Origin: Clostridiales bacterium | GTDB taxonomy: Bacteria; Bacillota; Clostridia; Saccharofermentanales; Saccharofermentanaceae | NCBI GenBank assembly: GCA_017554745.1 | Contig: JAFZHS010000013.1 | Span: 262,713 to 326,712, forward strand | Direction: 5' to 3' | DNA: 64,000 nucleotides | Part shown: positions 44,392-52,662 of the stretch, piece after piece | Layout of the letters: every line of letters starts with the position of its first letter | Numbering within the stretch: position 1 is the first letter of the stretch | Translations under genes and position numbers: made by a program | The notes under the pieces: generated by a model | What the model saw: only the letters and a program-made list of their open reading frames with translations | Told to the model about the DNA's origin: nothing | Databases searched by the model: none

Positions 44392-45646
44392 GATCGATAT
44401 CCTCAGGACATATCTCAAATACAAGAACATGCGCTTTAAAGACCGCGCGGCGCTTGAGAAATACCAGGAAAAGAAGATAAGCGAACAGCTTGATTTTGTT
44501 ACTTCGCATTCCAAGTTTTATGAGAAATATAAAGGCAAGCCGTTGTTTGAATATCCTCTTATGGATAAGAAGCAGATGATGGAGCATTTTGATGAGCTTA
44601 ACACTGTAGGCACTAACCGCGATGAAGCCATGAAGCTTGCGATAGATTCTGAAAGAAGCCGTGATTTCTCTGAAAAGCTCAATCACATCACGGTGGGCCT
44701 GAGCTCTGGAACGAGCGATACGAGAGGAATTTTCCTTGTGTCAGATAAAGAGAAGGACACGTGGGCAGGCTATATCCTGTCTAAGGTCTTATACGGATCA
44801 ATACTCGGAAGATACGAAGTCGCGTTCTTCATGAGAGCGAATTCGAATCTTTACGAATCCGTAAGTTCATCCAATATTCACTTTGTTTTTTATGACATCT
44901 ATAAGGATGTTGATGATAATATCAGGAAACTTCTTGAGCAGAAGCCGGATATAATCGTGGGCCAGCCGTTCATTCTTTTGGATCTTTGCCGCGTGGCTAA
45001 AGATCTTCATCCGAAGAAGGTCATATCCATAGCTGAAGTTCTTGAAGACCGCGACAGGGAGGAGATCAAGAAAGCATTTAACGTCGATGTGATACATCAG
45101 GTCTACCAGTGTACCGAAGGCTGTCTTGCCACGACCTGCGAATACGGCACGATCCACCTTAATGAGGATATCGTGCATGTGGAAAAGGAGTATCTGGATG
45201 ACAGAAGGTTTATCCCGGTTATCACAGATTTTACGAGGACTTCGCAGCCGATAATCAGATACCGCTTAAATGATATACTGGTTGAGCGCAAAGGACCTTG
45301 TCCCTGCGGGAGCTGTTTTACCGCGCTCGAAAGGATCGAAGGAAGAGAAGATGATGTATTTGTCTTTGACGGAGAAGGCGATAAGAAAGTAGAAGTATTC
45401 CCGGACTTCATAAGAAGGCTTGTTCTTTTCGCAGGCGATGTCAGCGATTACAGGATAGTCCAGACTGAAGAAGGAATCATGGAAGTATATTGGAATGAGA
45501 ATGATGCCATGAAGGATAAGTTCATGACCGAGCTTAAGAAAATGGCATCGGACAGGGGATTTGATTTACCTGAGGTCAAATTTTACACGTATTCATTTGA
45601 CCGCAGTAAAAAGTTGAAACGTGTGGAATCAAGGAGAAAGAGATAA
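44381..45646 (+). CDS. adenylate-forming enzyme, CoF (F390) synthetase/PaaK-like
   Basis: A 421-residue member of the ANL-type adenylating family related to coenzyme F390 synthetase and phenylacetate-CoA ligase. The ATP-binding loop GLSSGTSDTRG, the YQCTEGCLA core and IIRYRLNDIL match motifs A3, A5 and A7; CPCGSC is typical of this group. It is expected to activate a carboxylic acid as AMP ester, for transfer to CoA or another acceptor. F420 genes are not seen here, so a true F390 role is unlikely. ATG 44381 has CCGGAGGG upstream. It overlaps the KAS III gene by one base. Confidence 0.83.
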   Translation: MSNKIDILRTYLKYKNMRFKDRAALEKYQEKKISEQLDFVTSHSKFYEKYKGKPLFEYPLMDKKQMMEHFDELNTVGTNRDEAMKLAIDSERSRDFSEKLNHITVGLSSGTSDTRGIFLVSDKEKDTWAGYILSKVLYGSILGRYEVAFFMRANSNLYESVSSSNIHFVFYDIYKDVDDNIRKLLEQKPDIIVGQPFILLDLCRVAKDLHPKKVISIAEVLEDRDREEIKKAFNVDVIHQVYQCTEGCLATTCEYGTIHLNEDIVHVEKEYLDDRRFIPVITDFTRTSQPIIRYRLNDILVERKGPCPCGSCFTALERIEGREDDVFVFDGEGDKKVEVFPDFIRRLVLFAGDVSDYRIVQTEEGIMEVYWNENDAMKDKFMTELKKMASDRGFDLPEVKFYTYSFDRSKKLKRVESRRKR

Positions 45647-46581
45647 TGAGAAACGTAGAGATCATCGGATACGGAAGTTATGTTCCTGAAGAAACAGTAG
45701 AGTTTGACGGCCAGATAAGACACAGAGTGCCGAAAGGAAGCTCTGTGACACAGATATCAATGGCTGTGGCTGCTGCCAGGGAAGCACTCGCAAAGGCATC
45801 GCTTGATATCACCGATATAGACTGCATCGTATCTGCAAGTGCCGTCGATCATCAGCCGATACCGTGCACTGCCGCTCTGATCCACGAGCAGATAGCCAAG
45901 GGCACCGATATTCCCGCAATGGATATCAACACTACCTGCACCAGCTTTGTATCTGCCTTTGATGTGGTAAGTTACCTGATCGACGCAGGCCGCTATGATA
46001 AAGTCCTGCTTGTTGCAAGCGAAAAGGCCTCCGTAGGCCTTAACCCCAAGCAGAAGGAAAGTTATGAACTGTTTGGTGACGGAGCTGCGGCAGTTGTCCT
46101 CAGCAAGTGCGAAGATGATTCGGCCGGCATTATTTATGCCAAGCAGATGACTTGGTCTGAAGGCGCTCACGACACTGAGATCAGGGGCGGACTTACGGGC
46201 ATGTATCCTGATGTTTATTCTGAATGTCCCGAAGAGTTCTGCTTTGACATGAACGGACTTAAAGTATTGAAGCTTGCGGGCAGGAAGCTCCCGGGCTTTT
46301 TCAAGGGTTTCCTTAGTGAGAGCGGATACACCATGGATGATATCGATATGGTGGTGCCCCACCAGGCCAGCAAAGCGCTGGGAATGATCATGCCGCTCCT
46401 GGGTGTCCCTAAAGACAAATACATCGACATCGTTCCCGAGTACGGCAATATGGTGTCCGTTGCGATCCCTCACGCTTTGATCTGGGCGATCAAGAACGGA
46501 AAGATCAAAAAAGGCGATACAGTCCTTCTCATCGGTACCGCCGCCGGCCTTACCGCTAACGCATTGCTGTTCAAGTACTGA
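45646..46581 (+). CDS. 3-oxoacyl-ACP synthase III (KAS III / FabH-like)
   Basis: A thiolase-fold condensing enzyme with Cys98 in NTTCTSF, His in PHQASKALG and Asn in YGNMVSVAIPHAL, the Cys-His-Asn triad of KAS III enzymes. It is unlikely to be the housekeeping FabH, because it sits in a pathway cassette with an adenylating enzyme, SDR, MBL hydrolase and glycosyltransferase rather than with fab genes. OleA-like head-to-head condensation or chain starting are options. The start overlaps the preceding stop in TAATG. Confidence 0.88.
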   Translation: MRNVEIIGYGSYVPEETVEFDGQIRHRVPKGSSVTQISMAVAAAREALAKASLDITDIDCIVSASAVDHQPIPCTAALIHEQIAKGTDIPAMDINTTCTSFVSAFDVVSYLIDAGRYDKVLLVASEKASVGLNPKQKESYELFGDGAAAVVLSKCEDDSAGIIYAKQMTWSEGAHDTEIRGGLTGMYPDVYSECPEEFCFDMNGLKVLKLAGRKLPGFFKGFLSESGYTMDDIDMVVPHQASKALGMIMPLLGVPKDKYIDIVPEYGNMVSVAIPHALIWAIKNGKIKKGDTVLLIGTAAGLTANALLFKY

Positions 46582-46689
46582 TATATCTAACGGTGCCTTT
46601 TCAAACTGATCGAAAACTGACACTTTTTATGTTAATATTTTCCTTGGAATAAGCTCGCGTTTTCGCGGCGTTTAAGGGAGGGTATTACT

Positions 46690-48147
46690 ATGGGAAGAGG
46701 CGGCGGAGGCGGTAGTTCTCACCACAGCTCACATTCATCAAGCAGTCATTCACATCATTCAAGCAGCTCGTCGTATCGTTCGTCGGGTTCTTCATCATCG
46801 CACCATTCCGGAGGATCTTATCATTCCGGCGGCTATTACGGTGGCGGAGGATCAGGCGGCGGCTGTCTGTCTACTTTCATAACTCTGTTTATCGTATTCG
46901 GATTTATTTTCCTGGGCTTTTTCTTAGCTGTATTTAAGGGTGAAGGCGGCGGAAGGATCGGCGATTATATAAGACTCGAGAGATCAACCGAACAAAGAGA
47001 AGCTTTGCCGGAAACTAAATGTGATCCGATCGACGAATGGTATCAGGACGACTGGGGCGACTGGATCGACCAGTCAGGCGAAGAGTCATCTCTTGAAAGC
47101 GGTTTTAAATACTTCTATGAGAAGACTGGCGTCCAGCCGTATCTCTGGATCATGGGCGAAGAGGGCGCAGACTATAAGTCTGAAGGCAGTCTGGAAGAGC
47201 TTGCCGAAGAAAAATACATCGAGATGTTCGGCCAAGACGAAGGACATGTCCTCGTTATCTTCCGTGAATATCCTAACGAATCAGGCAACTACATCTGCGT
47301 TGTAACTCCGGGTTATGATGCTGAGACACAGGTCCTTGACGAAGAGGCAAGAGAGATCCTTTTAGACTGGATCGATTACTACTATTCAGATGACAGCCTG
47401 AATGAGGGCCAGTTCTTTGCCAAGTCTTTCGAGACTGCTGCCGACAAGATGATGGTCAAGCAGCTCTCATGGAAGCAGATCGGCGTGATCATCCTGGTTG
47501 CTGCGATCGTTGTTGTCGGTATTATCATTACCGCAGGCATCATCAAGAAGCGTAAGGTAGCCGTAGCCCAGCAGAAGGCTAAGCAGGCCCAGGCTGAGAA
47601 GGATAAGAAGCAGATCGAATTCAACCAGCAGAAATATAGCGATGCTATCGAAAAGGAATATGTTTCTGTAGAGTGCCCTAACTGCGGCTCTTCAGGCAAC
47701 AAGATCCGTAAAGGCACGGTTGCTTACTGCCAGTTCTGCGGATCTGCCATCAGTGTTGACATGATAGGCCAGGCCTTCATCGGCGATATCTTCTCGCAGC
47801 AACAGGCACAGGCGCAGCAGCAGACATACCAGCAGGCACCAGCATATCAGCAGGCTCCGGCGTACCAGCAGCCTGCATATCAACAAGCGCCCGCGTACCA
47901 GCAGGCTCCGGCATATCAGCAGCCGGCATATCAGCAGCCCGCTTACCAGCAGCCGCAGACGTATCAACAGCCCGTACAGACATATCCGCAGGCACCTCAG
48001 GCTTACCAGGCACCGCAGGGCGGTCAGCCTGCACAGGCTTATCCGCAGGCGCCTCAGTATCAGCCTGCACCTCAGGCATACCAGCAGCCACAGGCACCGC
48101 AGGGCTATCAGCAGCCTCCTCAGAATTACCAGCAGCCGCCGCAATGA
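46690..48147 (+). CDS. TPM-like membrane protein with His/Ser-rich N terminus, zinc ribbon and Gln/Pro/Tyr repeats
   Basis: The first 60 residues are almost only Gly, Ser, His and Tyr. A helix (about 60-83) leads to a region of about 150 residues resembling the TPM/YgcG fold (KTGVQPYLWIMG, EGHVLVIFRE) and a second helix (about 258-280). A coiled basic stretch and a zinc ribbon (CPNCGSSGNK...CQFCG) follow, then about 115 residues of repeats such as YQQAPAYQQP. TPM proteins are linked to photosystem repair or membrane quality control; the role here is unknown. GGGAGG precedes the ATG, and the stop overlaps trmD. Confidence 0.75.
   Translation: MGRGGGGGSSHHSSHSSSSHSHHSSSSSYRSSGSSSSHHSGGSYHSGGYYGGGGSGGGCLSTFITLFIVFGFIFLGFFLAVFKGEGGGRIGDYIRLERSTEQREALPETKCDPIDEWYQDDWGDWIDQSGEESSLESGFKYFYEKTGVQPYLWIMGEEGADYKSEGSLEELAEEKYIEMFGQDEGHVLVIFREYPNESGNYICVVTPGYDAETQVLDEEAREILLDWIDYYYSDDSLNEGQFFAKSFETAADKMMVKQLSWKQIGVIILVAAIVVVGIIITAGIIKKRKVAVAQQKAKQAQAEKDKKQIEFNQQKYSDAIEKEYVSVECPNCGSSGNKIRKGTVAYCQFCGSAISVDMIGQAFIGDIFSQQQAQAQQQTYQQAPAYQQAPAYQQPAYQQAPAYQQAPAYQQPAYQQPAYQQPQTYQQPVQTYPQAPQAYQAPQGGQPAQAYPQAPQYQPAPQAYQQPQAPQGYQQPPQNYQQPPQ
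47820..48144 (+). repeat. short tandem repeats coding for YQQAP/YQQPA
   Basis: Irregular 15- to 18-base units (TACCAGCAGGCTCCGGCG and variants) repeat about fifteen times in frame, encoding a Gln/Pro/Tyr/Ala-rich tail. Units differ in third bases, so the array is old or diverged. The tail probably is disordered. Confidence 0.8.
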
Positions 48148-48887
48148 TGAACTTCTACGTAGCGACATTATTTCCTGAGCAGGTTACTTCGTATCTGAAT
48201 ACCAGCATTACAGGCAGAGGGATCGCAAAGGGCGCGATCTCTTTGGAATGCATCCAGATGAGGGATTATGCACCTAATACTTACGGCCGAGTGGATGACA
48301 CTATTTACGGCGGCGGTACAGGCATGATGATCCGTCCCGAGCCGGTCTATGGTGCTTATGAGAAAGCCGTAGAGATGTGTGGCGGCAATAAGCCTTATAC
48401 GGTCTATATGTCACCTAAGGGCAAGGTTTTCAACCAGGCAAAGGCTCATGAACTTGCCGGACGCGGGAATCTGCTCATTATCTGCGGCCACTATGAAGGC
48501 ATAGACGCACGTGTCATTAACGAGATATGTGACGAGGAGATATCTATCGGAGATTATGTCTTAACGGGCGGTGAGACGGCGGCGATCGTCGTTATCGATG
48601 CTGTCGCAAGGCTCGTCCCGGGAGTGCTTCCAAATGAGGAGGCATACACCAATGAGTCCCATACTGACGGAATGCTCGAAGCGCCCCAGTATACCAAGCC
48701 TCCGGTATGGCACGGACACGAGGTCCCGGAAGTCCTCAAAAACGGCAATGACGCAGCGATAGCGGACTATAACCGCATTGCCGCACTGGTCGATACATGG
48801 CACAACAGGCCCGATATGCTGGACAAATTGGACATTTCGGAGAGCGATTGGGCTAAAATGCTTGCCTTTGAAAGAGGCATGTGCTAA
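48144..48887 (+). CDS. trmD: tRNA (guanine-N1)-methyltransferase TrmD
   Basis: TrmD methylates G37 of several tRNAs and prevents frameshifting. The SPOUT knot region is present ([10 protein letters not shown] and [16 protein letters not shown]), along with the start [11 protein letters not shown] and [12 protein letters not shown]. The length of 247 residues is normal. Two ATGs, 48144 and 48147, overlap the previous stop, and no ribosome binding site is visible in the repeat DNA upstream, so trmD probably depends on translation of the TPM-like gene. This coupling is unusual for an essential gene. Confidence 0.95.
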   Translation: MMNFYVATLFPEQVTSYLNTSITGRGIAKGAISLECIQMRDYAPNTYGRVDDTIYGGGTGMMIRPEPVYGAYEKAVEMCGGNKPYTVYMSPKGKVFNQAKAHELAGRGNLLIICGHYEGIDARVINEICDEEISIGDYVLTGGETAAIVVIDAVARLVPGVLPNEEAYTNESHTDGMLEAPQYTKPPVWHGHEVPEVLKNGNDAAIADYNRIAALVDTWHNRPDMLDKLDISESDWAKMLAFERGMC

Positions 48888-48964
48888 AATTCTCCAGTTA
48901 TCAGGGTGGTCCTCTGCCATTATCCAGGCAAGAACATCTGCAGGAAAGAGAGGAAACGAACAAT

Positions 48965-49306
48965 ATGGATTTAGTAAAAGTCATCGAGAGCGAGAATATT
49001 CGCAACCAGTATCCTGAAGTTGAAGTCGGCGACTTCGTAAAGGCTCACCTTCTTATCAAGGAAGGCGCTAAGGAGCGTATTCAGGTATTCGAAGGCTATG
49101 TCATCGCAAGAAAAGGCCAGGGCCTTTCAGAGACAATAACAATTCGCCGTGTATCTTACGGTATCGGCGTAGAGAGAATTCTCCCTGTTAACTCACCCAA
49201 GATCGATCACATCGACGTTATTCGTAAGGGTAAGATCAGAAGAGCAAAGCTTTATTATCTCCGCGATCGTCAGGGCAAGGCTGCAAAGATCACACAGAAG
49301 ATCTGA
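48965..49306 (+). CDS. rplS: 50S ribosomal protein L19
   Basis: The 113-residue protein has the L19 pattern [28 protein letters not shown] and [23 protein letters not shown]19 sits at the subunit interface. The ATG at 48965 with AGAGAGGAAACG upstream is chosen; the longer frame into trmD is not coding. It follows trmD by 77 bases in the standard order and ends ahead of a strong terminator. Confidence 0.97.
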   Translation: MDLVKVIESENIRNQYPEVEVGDFVKAHLLIKEGAKERIQVFEGYVIARKGQGLSETITIRRVSYGIGVERILPVNSPKIDHIDVIRKGKIRRAKLYYLRDRQGKAAKITQKI

Positions 49307-49331
49307 TAGCAGGCTTAACAAAGCAAACAAG

Positions 49332-49359
49332 GACCGTCTCATTCGAGGCGGTCTTTTTT
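49332..49359 (+). terminator. intrinsic terminator after rplS
   Basis: GACCGTCTC (49332-49340) and GAGGCGGTC (49345-49353) with one G-T pair, a four-base loop and six T. Confidence 0.92.
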
Positions 49360-49380
49360 GTGAAGAAAAATCCGCAGAGT

Positions 49381-49476
49381 GTTTCTGTAATAAATCCTTT
49401 GAATTTTCGAGAAAATTACAGAAAATCGCTGTTTTCTGTCATAAACGCCCGAAAAATGCCTGTTTATGACAGAAAA
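49381..49476. repeat. array of four alternating TTTTCTGT(A/C)AT(A/T)AA motifs
   Basis: Four copies of one motif lie between the rplS terminator and rbgA: forward 49381-49395, reverse 49413-49425, forward 49432-49446 and reverse 49462-49476. The last two, TTTTCTGTCATAAAC and GTTTATGACAGAAAA, are a perfect 15-base inverted repeat with a 15-base loop containing GCCCGAAAAA. The second and third form another stem (ACAGAAAA and TTTTCTGT) around TCGCTG. See the similar array at 52663-52762. Confidence 0.8.
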
Positions 49477-49537
49477 GCCTTTTGTGCTTATGAGAGGTTA
49501 CTGTGATAGAATTAATTGGCTGAGTAAAGGAGTCCTT

Positions 49538-50437
49538 ATGGCAGAGAAAAAGAACGACATCAATTGGTTCCCGGGGCACATGAGAAAGGCCTTAAACGAG
49601 ACCGGCGAGAGGATGAAGCTCGTCGATCTTGTGTATGAGACATGCGATGCCAGGATCCCGTTTTCGAGCCGCAACCCTGAGCTCGACAAGATAATCGGTG
49701 AGAAGCCGAGGATCGTTATCCTCAATAAGGCTGATCTTGCAGACCCTGCGAAAACACCTGTCTGGGTCAACAGCCTCGAATCGGGCAATACCCGTGCCTG
49801 CGCGCTCGAGAGCACCCACAAGAAAGGCTTTGACAGGCTTAATGCCATCACGATGGAGCTCATGAAAGATAAGCTCGAGAAGGCCGCTGAGAAGGGCAGG
49901 ATCGGACGCCCGGTCAGAGTTATGGTCGTCGGTGCGCCTAATACCGGCAAGTCCACTCTCATCAATGCGTTAGCAGGCAGGAAAGCTGCAGTTACGGGCG
50001 ATAAGCCGGGCGTTACAAAAGACTTCAAGTGGATAATGACGGGCGGAAGGCTCGAACTGATGGACATGGCAGGCGTGCTGTGGCCGAGGATCGCGAACGC
50101 CAAGAGCGGCATATGCCTTACCGCGCTCGGTTCCGTAAAAGAAGAAGTAGTTGATGTAGTTAAGGTCGCTTATGAGACTTTAAAGATAATGGCTGAGATC
50201 TATCCTGATCTTCTGACTGAGCGCTACGGTGTTAAGCTTAATCTTGAGACGCAGGAAGATGACGGATATTTCCAGGATCCTTTCTACGACATCTTCCTTG
50301 CAATGGCAAAGAAGAGAGGCTGCATAATGAGCGGCGGAAGGATAGACGAAGAGCGCTTTGCAAGGCTTTTCTTAAACGATCTGAAAGAGGGCAGGACCGG
50401 CAGGATCACTCTTGAAATGCCCGGAGATTATAAGTAA
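49538..50437 (+). CDS. rbgA: ribosome biogenesis GTPase RbgA (YlqF)
   Basis: RbgA is a circularly permuted GTPase needed late in 50S assembly. The permuted order is visible: G4 ILNKADL precedes G1 GAPNTGKSTLINAL and G3 DMAGV, with NWFPGHMRKA at the start. The C-terminal ANTAR-like helices extend to residue 299. The ATG at 49538 has AAAGGAG upstream; the longer frame starting at 49466 runs through the inverted-repeat array and is not likely coding. rnhB follows, as in other Firmicutes. Confidence 0.94.
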   Translation: MAEKKNDINWFPGHMRKALNETGERMKLVDLVYETCDARIPFSSRNPELDKIIGEKPRIVILNKADLADPAKTPVWVNSLESGNTRACALESTHKKGFDRLNAITMELMKDKLEKAAEKGRIGRPVRVMVVGAPNTGKSTLINALAGRKAAVTGDKPGVTKDFKWIMTGGRLELMDMAGVLWPRIANAKSGICLTALGSVKEEVVDVVKVAYETLKIMAEIYPDLLTERYGVKLNLETQEDDGYFQDPFYDIFLAMAKKRGCIMSGGRIDEERFARLFLNDLKEGRTGRITLEMPGDYK

Positions 50438-50449
50438 GGAGTATAGATC

Positions 50450-51094
50450 ATGCCTAAGCTTACGACTGAGCAGCTTATCGCAAAATACGATGCGATGTAC
50501 GAATATGAGAATGATTGTTTCTCCAAAGGTTTTAAGATGATCGGCGGTATCGACGAGGCAGGCAGAGGACCTCTCGCAGGCCCCGTTGTGGCTGCATGCT
50601 GCATACTTGATCCTGATGTAAAGATCCTTGGTCTGGACGATTCCAAAAAACTTTCCGAGAAGAAGAGGGAAGAGCTTTTCGTAGAGATAAAAGAGAAAGC
50701 AAAAGCGTATGCGATCTGCTCTTCAAGCCCTGAAGAGATCGATGAGATAAATATCCTTGAAGCAACGAAAAAAGCCATGAGAAACTGCGTTAAGGAACTT
50801 GCTTCAAAAGGACAGTCTCCCGACATTCTTCTCATTGACGCAGTCAACTTGTCAGGCACCGGATTAGACGTTATTCCGATCATAAAAGGTGACGCAAAAT
50901 CAGACTCGATCGCAGCCGCATCGATCCTTGCAAAAGTAACCAGGGACCACATCATGATGGAATACGACGAAGAGTATCCCGGCTATGGCTTTGCTAAACA
51001 TAAGGGCTACGGCACAAAAGACCACTATGCCGCGATCCGCGAAAAAGGAATGACCCCTATACATAGAAGATCATTCTTAAAAGTAATTCACTAA
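50450..51094 (+). CDS. rnhB: ribonuclease HII
   Basis: RNase HII removes ribonucleotides from DNA. The catalytic DEXXG motif is in GGIDEAGRGPLAGPVVAAC, with further acidic residues in LLIDAVNLSG and the KGDAKSDSIAAASILAKVTRD region. The length of 214 residues is normal. AAGGAG lies upstream of the ATG and rbgA ends 12 bases earlier. It closes the ffh-to-rnhB series. Confidence 0.95.
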   Translation: MPKLTTEQLIAKYDAMYEYENDCFSKGFKMIGGIDEAGRGPLAGPVVAACCILDPDVKILGLDDSKKLSEKKREELFVEIKEKAKAYAICSSSPEEIDEINILEATKKAMRNCVKELASKGQSPDILLIDAVNLSGTGLDVIPIIKGDAKSDSIAAASILAKVTRDHIMMEYDEEYPGYGFAKHKGYGTKDHYAAIREKGMTPIHRRSFLKVIH

Positions 51095-51115
51095 AGTTCA
51101 CATGTACTGATGCGA

Positions 51116-51184
51116 GTAATATTATTCTTCGAGCGATTCCGCACAAGCGAAGCGCGGAGGACCTTAGCGAGAGAATAATATTAC
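51116..51184. repeat. 13-base inverted repeat with 56-base... enclosed direct-repeat unit
   Basis: GTAATATTATTCT (51116-51128) and AGAATAATATTAC (51172-51184) are perfectly complementary and enclose 43 bases that include the first copy of the direct repeat described at 51141-51234. Confidence 0.75.
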
Positions 51185-51234
51185 GAGCTATGCACAAGCG
51201 CGCAGCGCGCGGAGGACCTAGCGAGAGAAAGAAT
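51141..51234 (+). repeat. two direct repeats (about 38 and 43 bases)
   Basis: Copy one (51141-51178) and copy two (51192-51234) share GCACAAGCG, GCGCGGAGGACCT and TAGCGAGAGAA. Copy two has a small insertion (GCGCGCAGCGCGC) that itself is palindromic. The base composition differs from the surrounding AT-rich leader. Confidence 0.75.
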
Positions 51235-51247
51235 ATTTCTCGACCTC

Positions 51248-51276
51248 TTGACTTTGTGGCAAAACTCAATTATTAT
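51248..51276 (+). promoter_or_regulatory. promoter of the infC-rpmI-rplT operon
   Basis: TTGACT (51248-51253), a 17-base spacer and TATTAT (51271-51276). Confidence 0.7.
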
Positions 51277-51402
51277 ATCGCTCGTGAAAGAAGAACGTCC
51301 GTTTCTCACCTTAAGCGGCCAAGTGCTTGTGAAGAGGTCATAACATAGATAATTAACCTTTATATAGAGGGGTTGCTCGTTTTAGGGCAGGGTTGTTATG
51401 AG

Positions 51403-51429
51403 AGAACGGATTTTATCCGTTCTTTTTTT
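51403..51429 (+). terminator. attenuator in the infC leader
   Basis: AGAACGGA (51403-51410) and TCCGTTCT (51416-51423) form a perfect eight-base stem with a five-base loop, followed by seven T, 40 bases before the infC start. Confidence 0.85.
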
Positions 51430-51468
51430 ATGCAGGAAATAGAGCTTTTAAACAAGGAGGTGGCCACC

Positions 51469-51993
51469 ATCGCAAAGACCAATGATACTCAGATGATTAA
51501 CGGGGCAATCAAGTTCCCTCAGGTTCGTCTTATTGACGCAGAAGGACAGATGGTCGGAGTTGTACCGATCGAAGAAGCCCTTAAGAGCGCTGAAGATGCT
51601 GAATTAGATCTCGTCTGCATATCACCCAATCCTGACAATCCGGTTTGCAGAGTCATGGATTACAACAAGTTCCTTTTCGAGAAGAGCAAGAGAGAGAAGG
51701 AAGCAAAGAAGAAGCAGAAGGAGACCGAGCTCAAGGAAGTCGGCTTAAAGCTTACAACAGACGTTCACGATGTCGAAGTAAAGCGCAAGATGGTCGTAAA
51801 GTTCCTTTCGGCAGGAGACAGAGTAAAGGTTAACATCAGATTCAGAGGCCGCGAGATGGCTTTCCAGAATAAAGGTTTCGAGGTCATGAATAATTTCGCT
51901 GACAGCGTAACCGAATACGGATCAGTTGACAGACCGCCGAAGATTGAAGGCAGGAACATGGTAATGTACCTGTCACCGGCAAAGAAAAAATAA
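51469..51993 (+). CDS. infC: translation initiation factor IF-3, probable AUC start
   Basis: IF-3 keeps ribosomal subunits apart and checks the start codon. The N-terminal INGAIKFPQVRLID and C-terminal FRGREMAFQNKGFEVM are typical, and 174 residues is normal length. The frame has no ATG at the right place: the ATG at 51430 sits in the attenuator T-run without a ribosome binding site. AAGGAGG (51454-51460) lies exactly eight bases before ATC at 51469, and infC genes use rare start codons (AUU, AUC, AUA) so that IF-3 limits its own synthesis. GTG at 51460 overlaps the binding site. Confidence 0.93.
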   Translation: MAKTNDTQMINGAIKFPQVRLIDAEGQMVGVVPIEEALKSAEDAELDLVCISPNPDNPVCRVMDYNKFLFEKSKREKEAKKKQKETELKEVGLKLTTDVHDVEVKRKMVVKFLSAGDRVKVNIRFRGREMAFQNKGFEVMNNFADSVTEYGSVDRPPKIEGRNMVMYLSPAKKK

Positions 51994-52010
51994 TTTAGGA
52001 GGATAGAAAT

Positions 52011-52208
52011 ATGCCCAAGCAGAAAACACACACTTCTTCAAAGAAGAGATTCAAGGTTACCGGTACCGGTAAGGTTCTCCATAAGCAGGCATTCAGAAGC
52101 CACATTCTGAGCAAGAGACCTACAAAGAGAATGAGACACCTTAGACACAACCAGGTATGCTCAGATCAGAATGCAAGAATCATCAAGAAGATGATCCCTT
52201 ACGCTTAA
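52011..52208 (+). CDS. rpmI: 50S ribosomal protein L35
   Basis: A 65-residue very basic protein starting MPKQKTHTSSKKRFKVTGTG, the L35 signature, with SHILSKRPTKRMRHLR after it. AGGAGG precedes the ATG. It lies 17 bases after infC in the usual operon. Confidence 0.96.
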   Translation: MPKQKTHTSSKKRFKVTGTGKVLHKQAFRSHILSKRPTKRMRHLRHNQVCSDQNARIIKKMIPYA

Positions 52209-52235
52209 TTGCTTAGAATTTAGGAGGACAAGACA

Positions 52236-52589
52236 ATGTCAAGAGTTAAAAGAGGAATCCGCACAAGAGCGCGTCATCATAAGATTTTAAAGGCAGCAAA
52301 GGGTTACTGGGGTCATAAGAGCAAGCTTTTCAAGGTTGCTAACCAGCAGGTTCTCAAGTCCGGTAACTATGCTTACAGAGACAGAAGAAATAAGAAGAGA
52401 GAGTTCAGAAGACTCTGGATCGTTCGTATCAACGCAGCTTGCCGTCTTAACGACATGAGCTACTCCAGATTCATGAACGGCCTCAAGAAGGCTGGTATCG
52501 AGCTCGATCGTAAGATCCTTTCCGATATCGCTGTTACAGATGCAGCAGGCTTTACATCTCTCGTTGAGAAGGCTAAGGCAGCTCTCTGA
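52236..52589 (+). CDS. rplT: 50S ribosomal protein L20
   Basis: A 117-residue L20 protein ([19 protein letters not shown], then [18 protein letters not shown] and [15 protein letters not shown]). L20 is an early 50S assembly protein and in Firmicutes and E. coli represses this operon by binding its leader. AGGAGG lies upstream of the ATG. A terminator follows. Confidence 0.97.
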   Translation: MSRVKRGIRTRARHHKILKAAKGYWGHKSKLFKVANQQVLKSGNYAYRDRRNKKREFRRLWIVRINAACRLNDMSYSRFMNGLKKAGIELDRKILSDIAVTDAAGFTSLVEKAKAAL

Positions 52590-52612
52590 TATACTGAAAA
52601 ACAGAATGCTTA

Positions 52613-52647
52613 AAGAAGTTGTCTCGTTGAGGCAACTTCTTTTTTTG
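52613..52647 (+). terminator. intrinsic terminator after rplT
   Basis: AGAAGTTG (52614-52621) and CAACTTCT (52633-52640), extended inward by four more pairs to a three-base loop, then seven T. Confidence 0.93.
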
Positions 52648-52662
52648 TTTGCGCGATCAGTT

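Larger units (their letters stand above)
51095..51468 (+). promoter_or_regulatory. infC upstream region: repeats, promoter and L20-type leader
   Basis: The 374 bases between rnhB and infC hold no gene. From 51116 to 51240 lie a 13-base inverted repeat and two direct repeats. A promoter at 51248-51276 would start a leader of about 185 bases. An intrinsic attenuator (51403-51429) precedes the ribosome binding site of infC. TCCGTTTCTC (51298-51307) can pair with GAGAACGGA (51402-51410), the left arm of that attenuator, so it may be the antiterminator. In Bacillus, L20 binding to such a leader controls this operon; the match here is structural inference. Confidence 0.65.

Noticed and set aside
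44381..45646. True coenzyme F390 synthetase
   Set aside because: No F420 biosynthesis genes are in the window, and the cassette context suggests acid activation for a small-molecule pathway.
45757..46623. 288-codon minus-strand frame
   Set aside because: It is antisense to the KAS III gene, without ribosome binding site or known motif.
47820..48144. Possible CRISPR array
   Set aside because: The units are contiguous, in frame and code for a YQQAP tail; there are no unique spacers of constant length and no cas genes.
51430..51432. ATG as start of infC
   Set aside because: It is part of the attenuator T-run, has no ribosome binding site and would add a 13-residue extension not seen in IF-3.
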